Assembly: GCA_029641185.1 (NCBI GenBank)
Contig: JAPWGK010000017.1
Location: forward strand, 1,116,001-1,180,000
DNA from: Pseudofabraea citricarpa
Lineage: Eukaryota; Ascomycota; Leotiomycetes; Helotiales; Dermateaceae
Length of the DNA stretch: 64,000 nucleotides
Direction: 5' to 3'
Shown here piece by piece: positions 48,151 through 59,761 of the stretch (within the stretch, counting starts at the first letter, position 1; every line of letters begins with the position of its first letter). The notes beneath the pieces were generated by a model that was not told the origin of the DNA, made no database searches, and was given only the letters and a program-made list of their open reading frames with translations. The position numbers were made by a program, and so were the translations under genes.

Positions 48151-49390
48151 ATGATTTCAAAATTCACCCTGTTGTCTATGGGTATACTCGCCACAGTAAT
48201 TGCCGAACCTAGCGCAAGCGAGCGCAACTTTCCGAGACTCGTTGTTGGACAAGGAATGGGAACAAATCCAGCAAGTCTAAAGTCTCGTAATGTCTTCGCA
48301 GGATCTACGTCGCTCGAAGCAAGAAAGAGGATGGATTCAGACTTTCGAAAACGTCAAGCAACCGTGGTCCCCACTGGTGCTTCTACAGCCGACATAGGAA
48401 GATCGCCAGTTGGAAATGTGGCATATGGAGTCACAATAAGGAGCTGCACTACTCCTGGCGTGGTTGCATTGACATTCGATGATGGACCCTCAAGCTATAC
48501 TAAGGATCTTCTTGACTTACTTGATTCGTACGATACGAAAGCAACGTTTTTTGTCAGTAAGTGAAATGTCAGATAGTCAACCTTGATAGAGCTGGGCTAA
48601 CATGGTATCAGCTGGCCTCAACGGACAACCCAGGGGAATAGATGATTGTACAACTGAGGACCCTGCTCTCATTAAGGTAAACCCCATTCGAAATTCTTTG
48701 TCTTGTCCAGAATCTAATTACAAACAGAGAATGTACAATTCTGGCCACCAAGTTGCCCATCATACGTGGAACCATCCAAGTTTGAATGGGCTCTCAGACA
48801 CCGACTTCAATAACGAAATGTACTGGAATGAAATGGCATTGAGAAACATTCTCGGAGTCATTCCAACATACATGCGCCCGCCTTATTTAGAATGCGATGC
48901 AACCTGCTTGGGTCGTTTGGCCGGCCTCGGCTACCATGTTATTTCAACTGATCTGGATACCCAAGATTGGCAATATCAAACACCAGAGACAGCCCAAACC
49001 TCGAAGGACATATTTTCAGCAGGAATCAATTCACGACCAAGCAGCGCAATTGTTCTTGCCCATGATATTCATTTTCAGACGGTCTACAATCTCACAAGAC
49101 ACATGCTTGACACCTCTATTGCAGCTGGCTATGGCTTTGCAACTGTGGGAACTTGTCTTGGTGATGCTCCAGAGAACTGGTACCGAGCAGCAGGATCCGC
49201 AGTAGTTTGCAACACAACGACAATACCCACAGAACCTGTTGTGAGTACTGATGGCACTTGTGGTAGTGGCATAACATGCCAGGGATCTATTTATGGAAAC
49301 TGTTGCTCACAATGGGGTTGGTGTGGTAATAGCGACGATCACTGTCTTGCTGGATGCCAAATCGGATTTGGAACTTGTGGCGGTGCTTAG
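48151..49390 (+). CDS. Secreted chitin/polysaccharide deacetylase (CE4) with C-terminal CBM18
   Basis: Three exons (48151-48556, 48612-48676, 48728-49390) give 377 residues. A signal peptide ([20 protein letters not shown]) and a dibasic-rich pro-segment ending near KRQA precede the NodB domain. CE4 motifs: TFDDGPS (metal-binding and catalytic Asp), HHTWNHPSL (metal-binding His), RPPY, DTQDWQ and VLAHDIH. The last 45 residues form a hevein-like chitin-binding module with eight cysteines (CGSGITCQG...CCSQWGWCG). It deacetylates chitin outside the cell or in the wall, making chitosan; in plant or insect associates this can blunt chitin detection. It stands alone between long intergenic stretches. 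Confidence 0.95.
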
Positions 49391-50151
49391 ACTTCTTTGT
49401 AAACATTATATGATAAACTTTTAATTAAATGCCAATTTTCAATAACCTTCTAATATAATAAAAGCCCATGAATCTTGGACCAATAAGGTTTTGATAGAGC
49501 AGACGAGTACTTGGCTGTTAGCTATAGTATCCTCAAGGCGTCTCTTATCGGTGCACAAGATCTCAAGCTGCATGCGAAACTGCCATGTTGAATTAGAAAT
49601 TAAAAAAGTCGAAAAGCCAACGTTTGAGCTTTGAAACGACTGGCACCTGTAAGGCAGGCTTCGTAAGTCGTAGTATCGAAAGTCGTCGGTAGAATATCAA
49701 TCAGAATTCCAACCTCTATGTTGTCAAGTACACTGGCACACGTGTTGTGGAGCTTTAAAAGTAGAACTATACAGCCACATCCCGGATTTGTAGTTTCTTG
49801 AAAGTTCTCATCCTGGGCTATCCGCCGACGTGGCCTGCTCTATAATAGAAATCATGGCAACGTACTATTTTACTACATCTAAGCTGTATTACACGTACTT
49901 TCATCTTTTGTATTTCAGTAGTTAAAGATTTTGCACTACGCTGGAGATACTTGTGATTAATAAAATAAGAGCAATTTCACTATTTACCCTCACCTGGGCG
50001 TTCGTTGGATTGAATACACATGGAAGCGTTGCTTTATCTTTATGTACGAAGAGAGCCTTAGAAAAATTCCCCTGCTTTGATAGACTTTGATAGACATCTA
50101 CCTGACCTGACAACGATGCTAGCCACATCTCTCTGAATTTGATTTGAAAAG
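49391..50151. other. Intergenic, between convergent genes
   Basis: The 761 bases between the chitin deacetylase and P450 3' ends hold no supported gene or repeat. Confidence 0.5.
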
Positions 50152-51914
50152 CTATAGTTCACGAGTATCTGAAACCTTTACCCACATATTCTCCTCAACG
50201 AAAACGCTGAAACTTCGTGAGTCCCATGGCTTGAGCGAGTTTACTAATTGGAAGTCGAATGCCCGTAAGAGCTAGCATGATATAAGTCAGTCAAGCGTGC
50301 TTAGCGGGATCAAAAGAAGGTGTACTTACCTCGAAAAATACTTTGTTAAGTTCCATAAGTGCGACTGGTTTGCCAGCACACATCCACCGACCATATCCGA
50401 ATGCTAGTTCAATATCACGTTCCATTGCGAGGCGTGTGGCTTTGTCAGCTTCGATAAAACGCTCTGGTCTGAATAAATCGGCATCCTCGCCGAAAAGTGT
50501 TCTTGAACACAATAGCGATGATGTATTCATGCCAATTGCTGTACCACCAGGAATGTTTTTGCCATGGATTATATCTCCCTCGGCTGGAACTCTTTTTGGA
50601 TATAGACCAGGAGCTGGAGGACGCATGCGGAGACCCTCATAAATTATGGCCTAGAATAAATGTTGGTATTACTCGGGCAAGAGCTACGAAATTTGACTTG
50701 TAGAGAGTTGCACACCTGTAAGTACGGTATATTCTTGGCTTCTTCAACGCTGATTGGACTGGATACGCCTTTCCGCACCGCATTTGCAATTTCTTCTTTT
50801 AACTTCTGGTAAACTCGTGGGATACTTATAATATGTAGCATAGTTATCCTCATTGCAGATGCCGTCGTATCTGAGCCAGCAATAACCATGAAGAGACATT
50901 CAGTCTCACACTGGCCCTGGCTAAGGCCATGACGCATAAATGATTCCTGATAATTTTGATTAAACTTGACCGACAATAGGGTAGATTATTGTGAATGGGT
51001 CTTACGAGCATATCACTGTCATTATTGACATTTTGTGCAAATCGTTTACCGACAATCTCGTTTGCAACTCTAAACATGAAGAAGTGCTTAGCAAGAAAGC
51101 TACTTCTGGCTCAAGCATTTGATTTATCAACTTACCCCATCAATTTCCCCATTCCTGTCGCATCTGTTATTCTCGGCCCAAAAAATTTCAAAAACGACGG
51201 CGAGTATAAAACAGCTCGGATCCAGGGGACGTCCACAGTGATAGCCAACTTCGGCCAGTGATCTCGGATGCCAGAAAGAAAGTCATATAAGTCAAAATCT
51301 GCGTTCAAATAACCAAACTCCTGGCCAAATCCCGCCCGAGTGATAACGTCTAATGTAAAGAAGGACGACATCTGGGCGAAATCTAGAAGTCGCAATTCGT
51401 GGGTCCCTGGTTTAGAAATATACTTGCGGCGGATAAGGGCCAGCAAGTCTTTGACTTGAATATCGACACCTGGTTCTAGAGCGGAAGCCTCACGCCCGCT
51501 GTATGCCCCTGCTGTTTTTGTTTTCACTACGTCGTGGGCAACAGGGTCCAAAGTGGTGAACATGGTGTGAAAGTAGGGGTTGAAACGGGCACCGAGGTAC
51601 CATTGATCCTTTCCATAGGAGCTTCGGACTGCTGACATTCTACGAATCACCTCAGGGTCATCTGTCGTTAACTCGTTGGGACCAACGCGAACCAGGGGAC
51701 CGTATTTATCGCATAGCTCGCGGTATATGGAATACTGTCTTCCACTGGAAGCGACGCGAGCAAGCCATAGGTATGAAAAAGATGCTAGAGAAGGACCAGG
51801 TATATGTCGCAAACGGTACCAAGACTTAAATGATGAGATTGCAAACCAGATTATAGCCACGGTGGCGGAAAGGAAGGATATCTGAGCAAGGGTTAAATCT
51901 CGAGGGGCAAACAT
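50152..51914 (-). CDS. Cytochrome P450 monooxygenase
   Basis: Five exons (51914-51136, 51069-51006, 50946-50716, 50650-50330, 50271-50152) give 504 residues. The start at 51914 gives an N-terminal membrane anchor (ISFLSATVAIIWFAI) and the Pro-rich hinge RHIPGPSLAS. The I-helix is AGSDTTAS, the ExxR motif is EGLRMRPP, the PERF-type motif is FRPERF, and the heme loop is FGYGRWMCAGKP with the axial Cys. It belongs to the fungal microsomal P450s (pisatin demethylase/benzoate hydroxylase-like) that oxidise aromatic or secondary metabolites at the ER. It is too far from the PKS-NRPS to assign to it with confidence. Confidence 0.94.
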
Positions 51915-52678
51915 CTTAGACAAGTGGTTGATAGTTAAATAACAGGAAAGTTTCCTGAGAACTGATGGGTGCACCAGCTTAAAATATGAAAAGTTGTGCT
52001 GACAGATTACATGTGACCCCAGTCTTGAAGGTGCATACACAGCATTTCGCAATGGTCGAGGAGAAGCGGGGTATTGTAGATCTTTTACTCTTTAAATACA
52101 GCGTGCTCGCTATCTGCAGCTACGTGTGCCCACTCAGGCATTGCAGGCTCTACTGCGATGCGACGATCTCCTTAATAAAATTGACTGACCTCATGCCTTA
52201 AATGCCTGGTATGGGCACACTTGACTTTAAAGCGAGAAATCTAGTCTCAAGAAAGAAATAATAAAAGCGTTCAATGATAGACAAGGAAGTTATCGACGAG
52301 CCAAAGTCTTGGTGTAAGATACGGCATTTCGAGCTAACCTTCGAATGCGTGGATTTGCTCATATCTACCCCGAGTTCTTGACGATAAAATACCGGCATAA
52401 GACTGCACCCTTGATTTGGCCAGGTCTCACCCCAACATCGTTATACCTTTTTAAGACAAGAATTAGATCAGTTTTATAGACCCGTGCTGGATATAAACCC
52501 ATGGTAAAAGTTAATTCAGGTTAGTTATATCAACTTATAAAATAGCTTTCTACATCAAACATAGCAGTTAGGTATTTGTAAAATAAGCACTCAATTCAAA
52601 CGATTTGTCTTTTTTGATAAACTCGTAAGCGAGCTTTAAAGTCTATTGTGTCATTGAAATCCAGTGGCCCAAGCGTGA
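51915..52678. other. Intergenic
   Basis: This 764-base stretch holds the P450 promoter side and the 3' flank of the DJ-1-like gene. No gene or repeat is recognised. Confidence 0.5.
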
Positions 52679-53369
52679 CTACGAATCAACTATAAGAGCT
52701 TCTATTCTCCGTTCTTGATATTCTAGGACGTCAGCCATGTCTATAGCAATGCCATCGCCAACTCTGAGCCTAATCAAATGAAGCGTGGCATCGAGACCTA
52801 CAGAGACTCCACCAGCGGTGATAATCCTTGTCCAATTTTCCGTAAGACCTGCATCGACAAATCTTCTTCGCACTATTATGGTCTCTTCATGTTTCTGACA
52901 GACTTCAGCCAGTTCACCAAAGGAGAAGTGATGAGTGGTAGCTGTCATTCCTTTCAGAAATTCAGCCAACCCGAGGAATAACGCACCATTACAGATAGAC
53001 ATGATGGTTCTCTCAGACCTTTCTTCAGCCCCAAGCTCTGCAAATTGCTTAATAAATACTGACTTCTCATGGTTCTCCGAGCCAAGACTAACTATCATTT
53101 GAGACTGACCTCTAGATGATTAGAACATCCCTTCGCTTCAAGTGAAGCAGTGCATCACTGATAGAAATGTCTCGTTTGACATTCAGACCTTGTGAAGTCC
53201 TGATTATCTTATCCTTGGTGTTAATGTTGCACTCAAATAGCTTGGATTCTTTGATGAGAGGATAATTGTTGGCATTGATAAGGGTTTCAAGAGGTCCCGT
53301 GAAGTCCAGGGTATCAACTCCATATTTCAAAACAAGTATGAGAACATGTGTTAGTGTTGAGTAAGACAT
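52679..53369 (-). pseudogene. DJ-1/PfpI family protein, frameshifted
   Basis: The N-terminal part (53369 to about 53112) reads LILVLKYGVDTLDFTGPLE and ends at RDVLII, just before the strand-loop expected in this fold. The C-terminal part (53098-52679) holds the nucleophile elbow SICNGALFLG with the conserved Cys and a THHF His, then GGVSVGLDATLHLI. The two lie in different frames separated by about a dozen bases around 53099-53113, too short for an intron. Together they would make the usual size of about 230 residues. Either a consensus indel or a disabling mutation fits. Intact members are glyoxalase-, protease- or isonitrile-hydratase-like. Confidence 0.75.
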
Positions 53370-54152
53370 ATTTGTGAAAGCTATTTAGTATAAAAGCTTC
53401 AAACGATCAGGGACAATCGCTCCGCTAGATGTACTTTAGTGCTGAGGATATTCAAGAAAGTGAAGTGAATATTTTAATAACCAATGCTGTTCATAGATTT
53501 TATGTGGATTCTGCCTACGACTTTTGAACACCTCGGATAGATTCTCGCACAATTTTCCCCAAACACGAAAAGTATAGCCCGAAAACGGAGCAAGCTACTG
53601 GCATATGCTTGGAAATATCTAACACCTCGGCTTACATCAAACTTACTTGCCAACAGCCGCTGGACCTCAGAACAAGATTCAGCATAAATTCATGTAAGAC
53701 CCCTTTGGAGAACCCCCAAAAGCTTAATATTGATATTCAAAAACAACAGTCTGGTACAACATTTATTGCCAAGTATTTAACTATCATCTTCTGCTATATT
53801 CTTTCCCCGTATATAAGAAATTCCATTCGATCACTTTCCGTTTGTCTTTTTGAATCAAGACCACTCAAATTGACAAAAGCACTTTTTTGAAAGACAAATA
53901 GAAAAACCATAACAATGTTAATGGGCACTATTAAACGACAAAGATCCTGTGCTATGGTCTAGAATCTACGGTCTATCATTACCATACTTCTACCTTGGAT
54001 AAGAATTATAAGTATATAATACAACAGATGAGTGGCGATTTGGCAGTAATGATGCTAGAAAGGAAACATTTTGACATGTTGTAGAACGAAAGATGTTGTC
54101 TACAAATCCGAAAGATTGCGCTCTTTATATCCATAGATCAAGGAGAGTCTTT
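53370..54152. other. Intergenic
   Basis: The 783 bases hold no supported gene. An open frame at 53609-53890 (+) shows no family features. Confidence 0.45.
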
Positions 54153-56067
54153 TTACTTCTTGATTTCCATCGGCTTCCAACCACTGAGAAGAGCGGCTCC
54201 AACTGCAGACCCAGCAAACGCAACACAAATGGCGAAAACTGCCTGTAGCCCATATAAGTATGCCTCTTCAATACCTGGTATAGTATCCGGAGGAAACGAT
54301 GAACGAAACTCGGCAGCACCGGCAGTGATGACGCTGGTCGGATCAATAGATAGGACTGTGGCAGCCAGTCGTTTCAAAATGATGTTATCAAACACGGATT
54401 GGCCAATTGAGATAGCACTGGCGATGCCAATATTTGCAGCAACTGATGAAGTCGTTAGTATAGCTACATGCATCTGTGAGAATTACTCACAAAGAACCAT
54501 TGCTGTGGTAGGACCCAACTCCTGGGGCTGCGCTGCAGCATGACTCGCAATGATAGCAAGCGGAAGACCCAAACCGTATCCAAAACCTGCTAGAACTTGA
54601 TAGCCTATCCAATGTGAGGCAGGGGAATTTGCATCTAGCGTGAAAAACAACCCCGATCCAACGCAACCACATGCGCTGCCCAGCAACATGAGCGGCATAT
54701 AGTAACGAAATCTTGACACAAGCCACCCAGATAAGATTGAACTAACCCCACAGCTTAATAATAGTGGTAAATTTCGTAACCCAGCAGCTTCTGGTGAAAG
54801 ATTGCTAACGGCTTGGAAGTAGATGGGAAGGTAGTATAATACAAGAAAAAAGCTCCCTTCATGAAAAAAACCGTAAGCCATTCCAGAAATAACCACCCTC
54901 CTCCTTAGCAAGCTTGCACCAAGCATCGCTCGATCTTGAAGCCACCATTGCGATACTAGGAATATAAAAGACAAAACAGCGAAGAAAACTAGTAAAACGA
55001 TAACTTCTGTTGACTTCCAGGGCTTCGTGATACCAGCAACTTGCAGTGCTCGAATCAAACAACATAATGAGCTCAACGTTAAGAACGCTCCAATTGGATC
55101 CAACTGAGAAACTTTCTTCTTCAGCGCAATATTAGGGGGCTTGATACTGTCGGGCATTTTGAAAAACAGTAGAATAACCAAGGCAGATGCACCACCAATA
55201 GTGAGGTTGATATAAAAGCACCATCGCCAAGTGGTATTTTCTGCAATCACGCCGCCTAGTATAGGGCCAAGTAGGTTTGCCAAACTATACGTGGTGGTCA
55301 CTAATCCTGTAAAGATAGGTCGGAGATACGGCTCTACTATGACACTCAAGATAGCGTAGCCACCGGCGGCAACACCTGCTCCGCCTATGCCTGAAATAGC
55401 ACGACCAATAATCAAGACAGTACTAGTCGGAGCAATTCCTAAAACAAATAATAGTCAACGCCTGTTCTACACAAATTGTACTTGCGGTCTGCTTGTTCTG
55501 GCGCAAGAGGTAGATGTTGACGTGCCTGAGATAAAAGAGCCAAGCTCAAATATAAAGATAGTAAGTAGAAAAGAGTACTTCATTGAGAAGTTTTGATAAG
55601 CTTTACCCCTAAGATGATTATATTAGAAGGGCAGGGCAAGAAGTGAATCAAAAATTAAGATACCAGACAGGCTGAGACGCAGCGAGCGTGACGAAAAAGG
55701 CAGACCCATACCAGCCTACCAAATCGATGCCACTGAATTCATTAGTAATTCGAGGTATTGCAGTTGCGACGATTGTCTGGTATAAGTCAGTTTGCTAGCA
55801 TCATAATAAATTATATTTAGCACTTACCATGTCTAGACCGAACTTGAATTGCACCTGTGAGTTAGCACTTCTAAAGATTGTTTAATACCAGCATACCAGA
55901 AAGAGACTCAAAGCAACGCCAAGCAGTATACAGCTTCTCACGAAGATGTTTGGATAGTCATTAAGAATACCATTATCGTTTAGAACGATTTGGTCGTCGA
56001 TTACTGCTTGCGCTTTTTCACCTGTTGTTTGGATTACAGCTGCATTGTCGGGTTGAGATTGATGCAT
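54153..56067 (-). CDS. MFS multidrug exporter, DHA14 type (second copy)
   Basis: About seven exons. The start at 56067 gives a soluble N-terminus, then the first helix [12 protein letters not shown], which is joined to a 27-base exon near 55850 (VQFKFGLDM) and then [14 protein letters not shown]. Later segments are [37 protein letters not shown] and [20 protein letters not shown]. The intron between SFIS and GIAPTS starts GCACGT (a GC donor) and ends TTTAG; the frame requires it. The last exon (54440-54153) ends in GWKPMEIKK. It is a relative, not a duplicate, of the exporter at 20123-21898. No intact biosynthetic core lies beside it. Confidence 0.87.
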
Positions 56068-57254
56068 GTCGGGAGATGTGACTCGATAAGAATAAAATAA
56101 GAAGGATTATTTTGATGGTGTTGTTATTCTGGTTCGAGGTCCTAGTAGAAGAGAAGACGACAAGAGACCATGTACAATCTTTTCCCCCCTCATACGCTAG
56201 GAGCAGCCCTGCTATTAACACGAGATTATGTGAACGCTGCCAAGCCAGGGAAGAAGCTGTTGGAGAGGTTTTGTAACCTTGTCTTATAGCCCCATAAAAT
56301 CCCGATTGGAGCGGTACGGTGAGTACATTGAATATCGGTGTAAAATCTGAAGTAATCTCTAAGCAGCCTGTTGATAATAGTGTTCCCTCGCAACGCGGTT
56401 CAAAGGTTATGGAGCGAATTTTTCGGGTTTTGTTTGTTTCAAGGTGTTTTACCCAACTCATATAACCTTCACGATAATCACAGCTTGATATATTTTCCAC
56501 AATGAATTACCTATATAGCATTCTTACATACCCAAAAGCTTTGACAGATCTTCAAACAAAGCTCGAGATGACCGAATTTCCTGTCGAAATACGTGCTTGT
56601 AAAGGCTCTGAAAAGAAACACGCCAGGAAACTAATACAGGCCCTCGGATACAAGCCGCGGCGGCCGGCCCGCCAAAGCTGCAAATCGAGAGCGGTAACCC
56701 AGGATAACCATTTTCGTCCTAGCAGCTTGGCGGAACGGCCGCCCCCGGGCCTTAACTTATTTTACAGGCTTAAAATGGCTTAAAATGGCGAGATGCTTCT
56801 TACTAGGAATAGAATCCCTCAAGATACCAACTGCATTTCTAGTAGAGATTATTTCGTCCGAAGGCCGGAATGAGATGTCGGTCAATTTGAGGGTCCGCTT
56901 TAAGGCGAGAATATCTACAAGCCGTATCGGATCAACAAGTATCGGCTTCGGATCTAACTCCCATGTGATTATTTGTATACTCCGATCATTCGTCCCTGGC
57001 TATGTTAATAACCTCATTTAGTTAATATTACGCGCGGAGCTTTAAATTACTAACGGCAGAGTGATTTCTTCGAGATACGCACCCTTCGGAGTGATTTCCA
57101 GAGCGAAGCCCGTTCTGTGGGTTTGGGCGAACCTGTGTAAGTTATAGATGGAATTGTCCAAGTTTACTATGTAATTACTTGATATCTCAATCAAAAAGAC
57201 GAATAAAAATTTGCTTTTCAAGCAAGGTCCGTTTTTATCAAACAATCTACAGCC
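56068..57254. other. Intergenic with a GC-rich inverted repeat
   Basis: No gene supported. An open frame at 56502-56783 (+) spans the inverted repeat and has no family features. TTAAAATGGC occurs twice in tandem at about 56768-56787. Confidence 0.45.
56652..56754. repeat. Imperfect GC-rich inverted repeat (hairpin)
   Basis: The left arm (about 56652-56680, AAGCCGCGGCGGCCGGCCCG...) and the right arm (about 56723-56754, ...GGCGGAACGGCCGCCCCCGG...) are near reverse complements over about 30 bases, with a loop of some 42 bases. Surroundings are AT-richer. It could be the end pair of a small non-autonomous transposon or a structured element; no target-site duplication was identified with confidence. 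Confidence 0.55.
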
Positions 57255-57699
57255 ATGACATTCCCCTTACAACCAGTTGAAACCATTGGTAAGCCTCACA
57301 CACTCATATCAAGTACTTGTTAACCCAGGTCTCTAGACTGGAATGACATCGGGTTCAATTTTCGCCCAACAAATGGATATGTTGAGTCTCGTTGGAGCAT
57401 CAAATCAGGCAAATGGTCTTTGCCCGTGTTCGTCAAAAATCCCGTGCTACAAATTCATGTCATGTCGACAACATTGCACTACGGACAACAAGTCTATGAG
57501 GGAATCAAGGCATTTCGAACCGCCAAGAACGAAGTCAAGATTTTTCGTGCTTCTGAAAATGCTGTCCGCTTACAGCACTCATCCTCCTTTGTTAGCATAC
57601 CTACTATCCCCGAGGATCATTTCGTTGAGTGTATTCATACGGCAGTATCCTTGAACTCTGACTATGTACCTCCTTACGAGAGTCGTGCGACGTTATATA
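57255..57699 (+). pseudogene. Branched-chain aminotransferase (class IV), 3'-truncated
   Basis: Exons 57255-57288 and 57337 to about 57699 give roughly 135 residues against the usual 370-400. Matching segments are DWNDIGFNFRPTNGYVES, TTLHYGQQVYEGIKAFR and VSLNSDYVPPYES, the N-terminal third of fungal BCAT-like enzymes (including secondary-metabolite ToxF-type relatives). Similarity stops after ATLYI, and a few unrelated residues precede a stop. The catalytic PLP lysine lies in the lost part, so no activity is expected. It meets a gene on the other strand at the same point. Confidence 0.85.
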
Positions 57700-59358
57700 T
57701 AACTCATCTGGGGTTCATTTCGATAGCGACATGAATCCATGAGCATGGGTCAAGTAAAGAGGAGATCCGCCGAGCTCCTTGGAAATCTCACCAGCAATCT
57801 CTCTTGTGGGATCGTTTGCGTCCAGATTGGCCAGGTGCATCTGATCGAGGAGAAACTCAGACCCCTCTTTTGCATCGAAAGGTTCCAAATCCAGCTGATG
57901 ATTCGTCCCGGGAGTAGATAGTTGTAAAGTCACAATGATAGCGCTTGCCTTCCTAAACTTCGATGGCCAGAATCGTGCGATATTCTTCCACTCAACGACA
58001 TTATCAAAAATCGATAACCAACGCAGATCTACAGACCCGAGTCTAGACCCGACAGTCTGTAAACAGGACCCTGAAGAAGAGGAGATAGACCAACCTTCGG
58101 TCTGAACCTATTCAAGCATAATCTCTATATGCGGCTGCACAATAACATCTGTATCAAAAAGCCCTAACCGCCTGCCAATATTGCCAAAAGTTCTCAAGGT
58201 CTCGGTTTCTTCTTCAGGGTCCGCACTTACCTAGAATACTGCATCAAAGGCCTTCTTGTATTTGTATAAGAACTTTAACGCAGTTTCCGTTTTCCCAATC
58301 CCGCCAATTCCATGGATAGCACAGGATAGTGGCCTGGGTTCCTTGTGTGATAGGATCAATATGCTATGCAGCTTGTTGAGTTCGGCATCTCGCCTACTGA
58401 AGTCCGAATTCTCGGCAATAAAGACGGATTCAACAGGGAATTGAATGTTAGCATTATTCCTCTGTCGTGTCCCATTAGTCTGTGTAGTAAGAATTATCAA
58501 CTGGCCTTGTATTCTCTCGTCGGCTGTTATCACACAGGAAGGTTCCGCAGTTTTGACTACTCTGTCGAAGTCAGAGACATCACCTTTGAGTTTTGTCTTC
58601 ACCGAGTTAAGATTCTGGCGTAGAGAAGAAGACCAGATGTTACGAAGGAATCCGACGATATTTGCATCAGATTAGCTGCAGAAGAAAGAGCGAGGGGTAG
58701 TACGTACGCAAAGGATTTAACATTGTCTGCAAGCTGTATTCTATTGCTTCGCTTTTCGGATAAAGACTCATGTCCTTTTGGAAATATGGAAGGAGTTTTT
58801 TAAGATCTGCCAACTTGGAAAGGATACCCTCGATGTTTTTAGCGAATATGCAACCGCACTGAAGTCATTTGATTGGTCTCTGTTTCGTTCTTAGGGCTTC
58901 GTCCAACATTCCTGAATAACAATGAACAGCAGACCCCATACCAAGGAGCCCGTTGGCTCATAATGCACTGTCGAAGCAATCCCATTACTGAAAAAACAAA
59001 CATGGTCCAAAATAGGGTACAAGTACTTTGTGAACAAAGTCGGAACTCGTTTGCTGGCGAATTGCCGAGCAAGTGCTTGCACAGCGACGTGGAACGAGTT
59101 TACGTCTTTGTGGGAAAAAGCTTTGTCGAGGGTAGCAGGTTTAGGAGCTTGAATGCCTTTCTTCCGTTGTTTGAGCTCTAGGCGATTTAGCAACGTTCCA
59201 AAGTCTCCGCCCAGACACGTTCGGACGACATCGCTGCTCACCGTGTACTCGGTGTTTCCGTCTTTGTGTTTCTCTCGGACTGATGGTATATAACACAAGG
59301 CGATTATGAATAGATACATGGTCTGAACTTTGAAAACATAGTTGCAGCAGCGGAACAA
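57697..59358 (-). pseudogene. Fungal NLR-like (STAND/NB-ARC) protein, truncated and with in-frame stops
   Basis: The N-terminal exon (about 59358-58900) resembles the DUF7708-type domain of fungal NLR-like proteins (SLVWGLLFIVIQ, ILDHVCFFSNGI). After introns comes IEYSLQTM, then the P-loop IHGIGGIGKTETALKFLY (58300-58345) and AVF followed by a stop where families have Trp. The frame continues through RWLSIFDNV (Walker B-like), STPGTN and LGGSPLYLTHAHGF. In-frame stops stand at 58231-58233 (TAG), 58108-58110 (TAG) and 57715-57717 (TGA), all in one frame. Winged-helix and repeat regions are missing. Intact relatives act in non-self recognition and cell death. Confidence 0.85.
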
Positions 59359-59761
59359 GCCCCTGCTTCATGCATATACTATAACACAGGACAAAGGCGG
59401 AAACGCCTTACGAGGAAGGAAAACCAAGTTTCAAATCAAGAGAAAACGCCTGACATAGGAGCCAGCCAGCCATTTGGGGGCTGAACAAGGAGGCCTCACG
59501 TCCACACCTGTGGAGGTCTGTTGTGTTACTTGTCTTCAATCCCGTCCGCAGCATACACCACATCAGCAGCTCTTCGCAGCAACGCTAATACTAGTGGCTA
59601 CTTGCAGCTCAGTCCCCAAATTCGCCCAGGATTTGTTGTTCATTACTCATGCTCTACCTTGTGACTTTCCCAACTTCATCCCTTAACCTGTGGCAATATC
59701 AGCCCACTATATCTTACTGCCGCTCCACCATTTGAATCATCTACACTCATCATTATTTTGC
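59359..59761. other. Intergenic, divergent promoter of NLR-like pseudogene and beta-lactamase-like gene
   Basis: About 400 bases without a supported gene. The stretch is repeated in reverse complement at 63515-63917 because of the assembly artefact. Confidence 0.5.

Noticed and set aside
50152..51914. P450 as a member of the PKS-NRPS cluster
   Set aside because: It lies 20 kb beyond the cluster's last gene, with the carbohydrate cluster and unrelated genes between them.
55501..55620. Frameshift in the second exporter near the ELGSF segment
   Set aside because: Careful rereading of the bases gave a continuous frame; only a GC-AG intron is needed.
56640..56760. Cloning-vector polylinker, because SacII-, FseI-, EagI- and SmaI-like sites cluster here
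   Set aside because: The sites are explained by the two arms of a GC-rich inverted repeat, and no vector backbone sequence flanks them.
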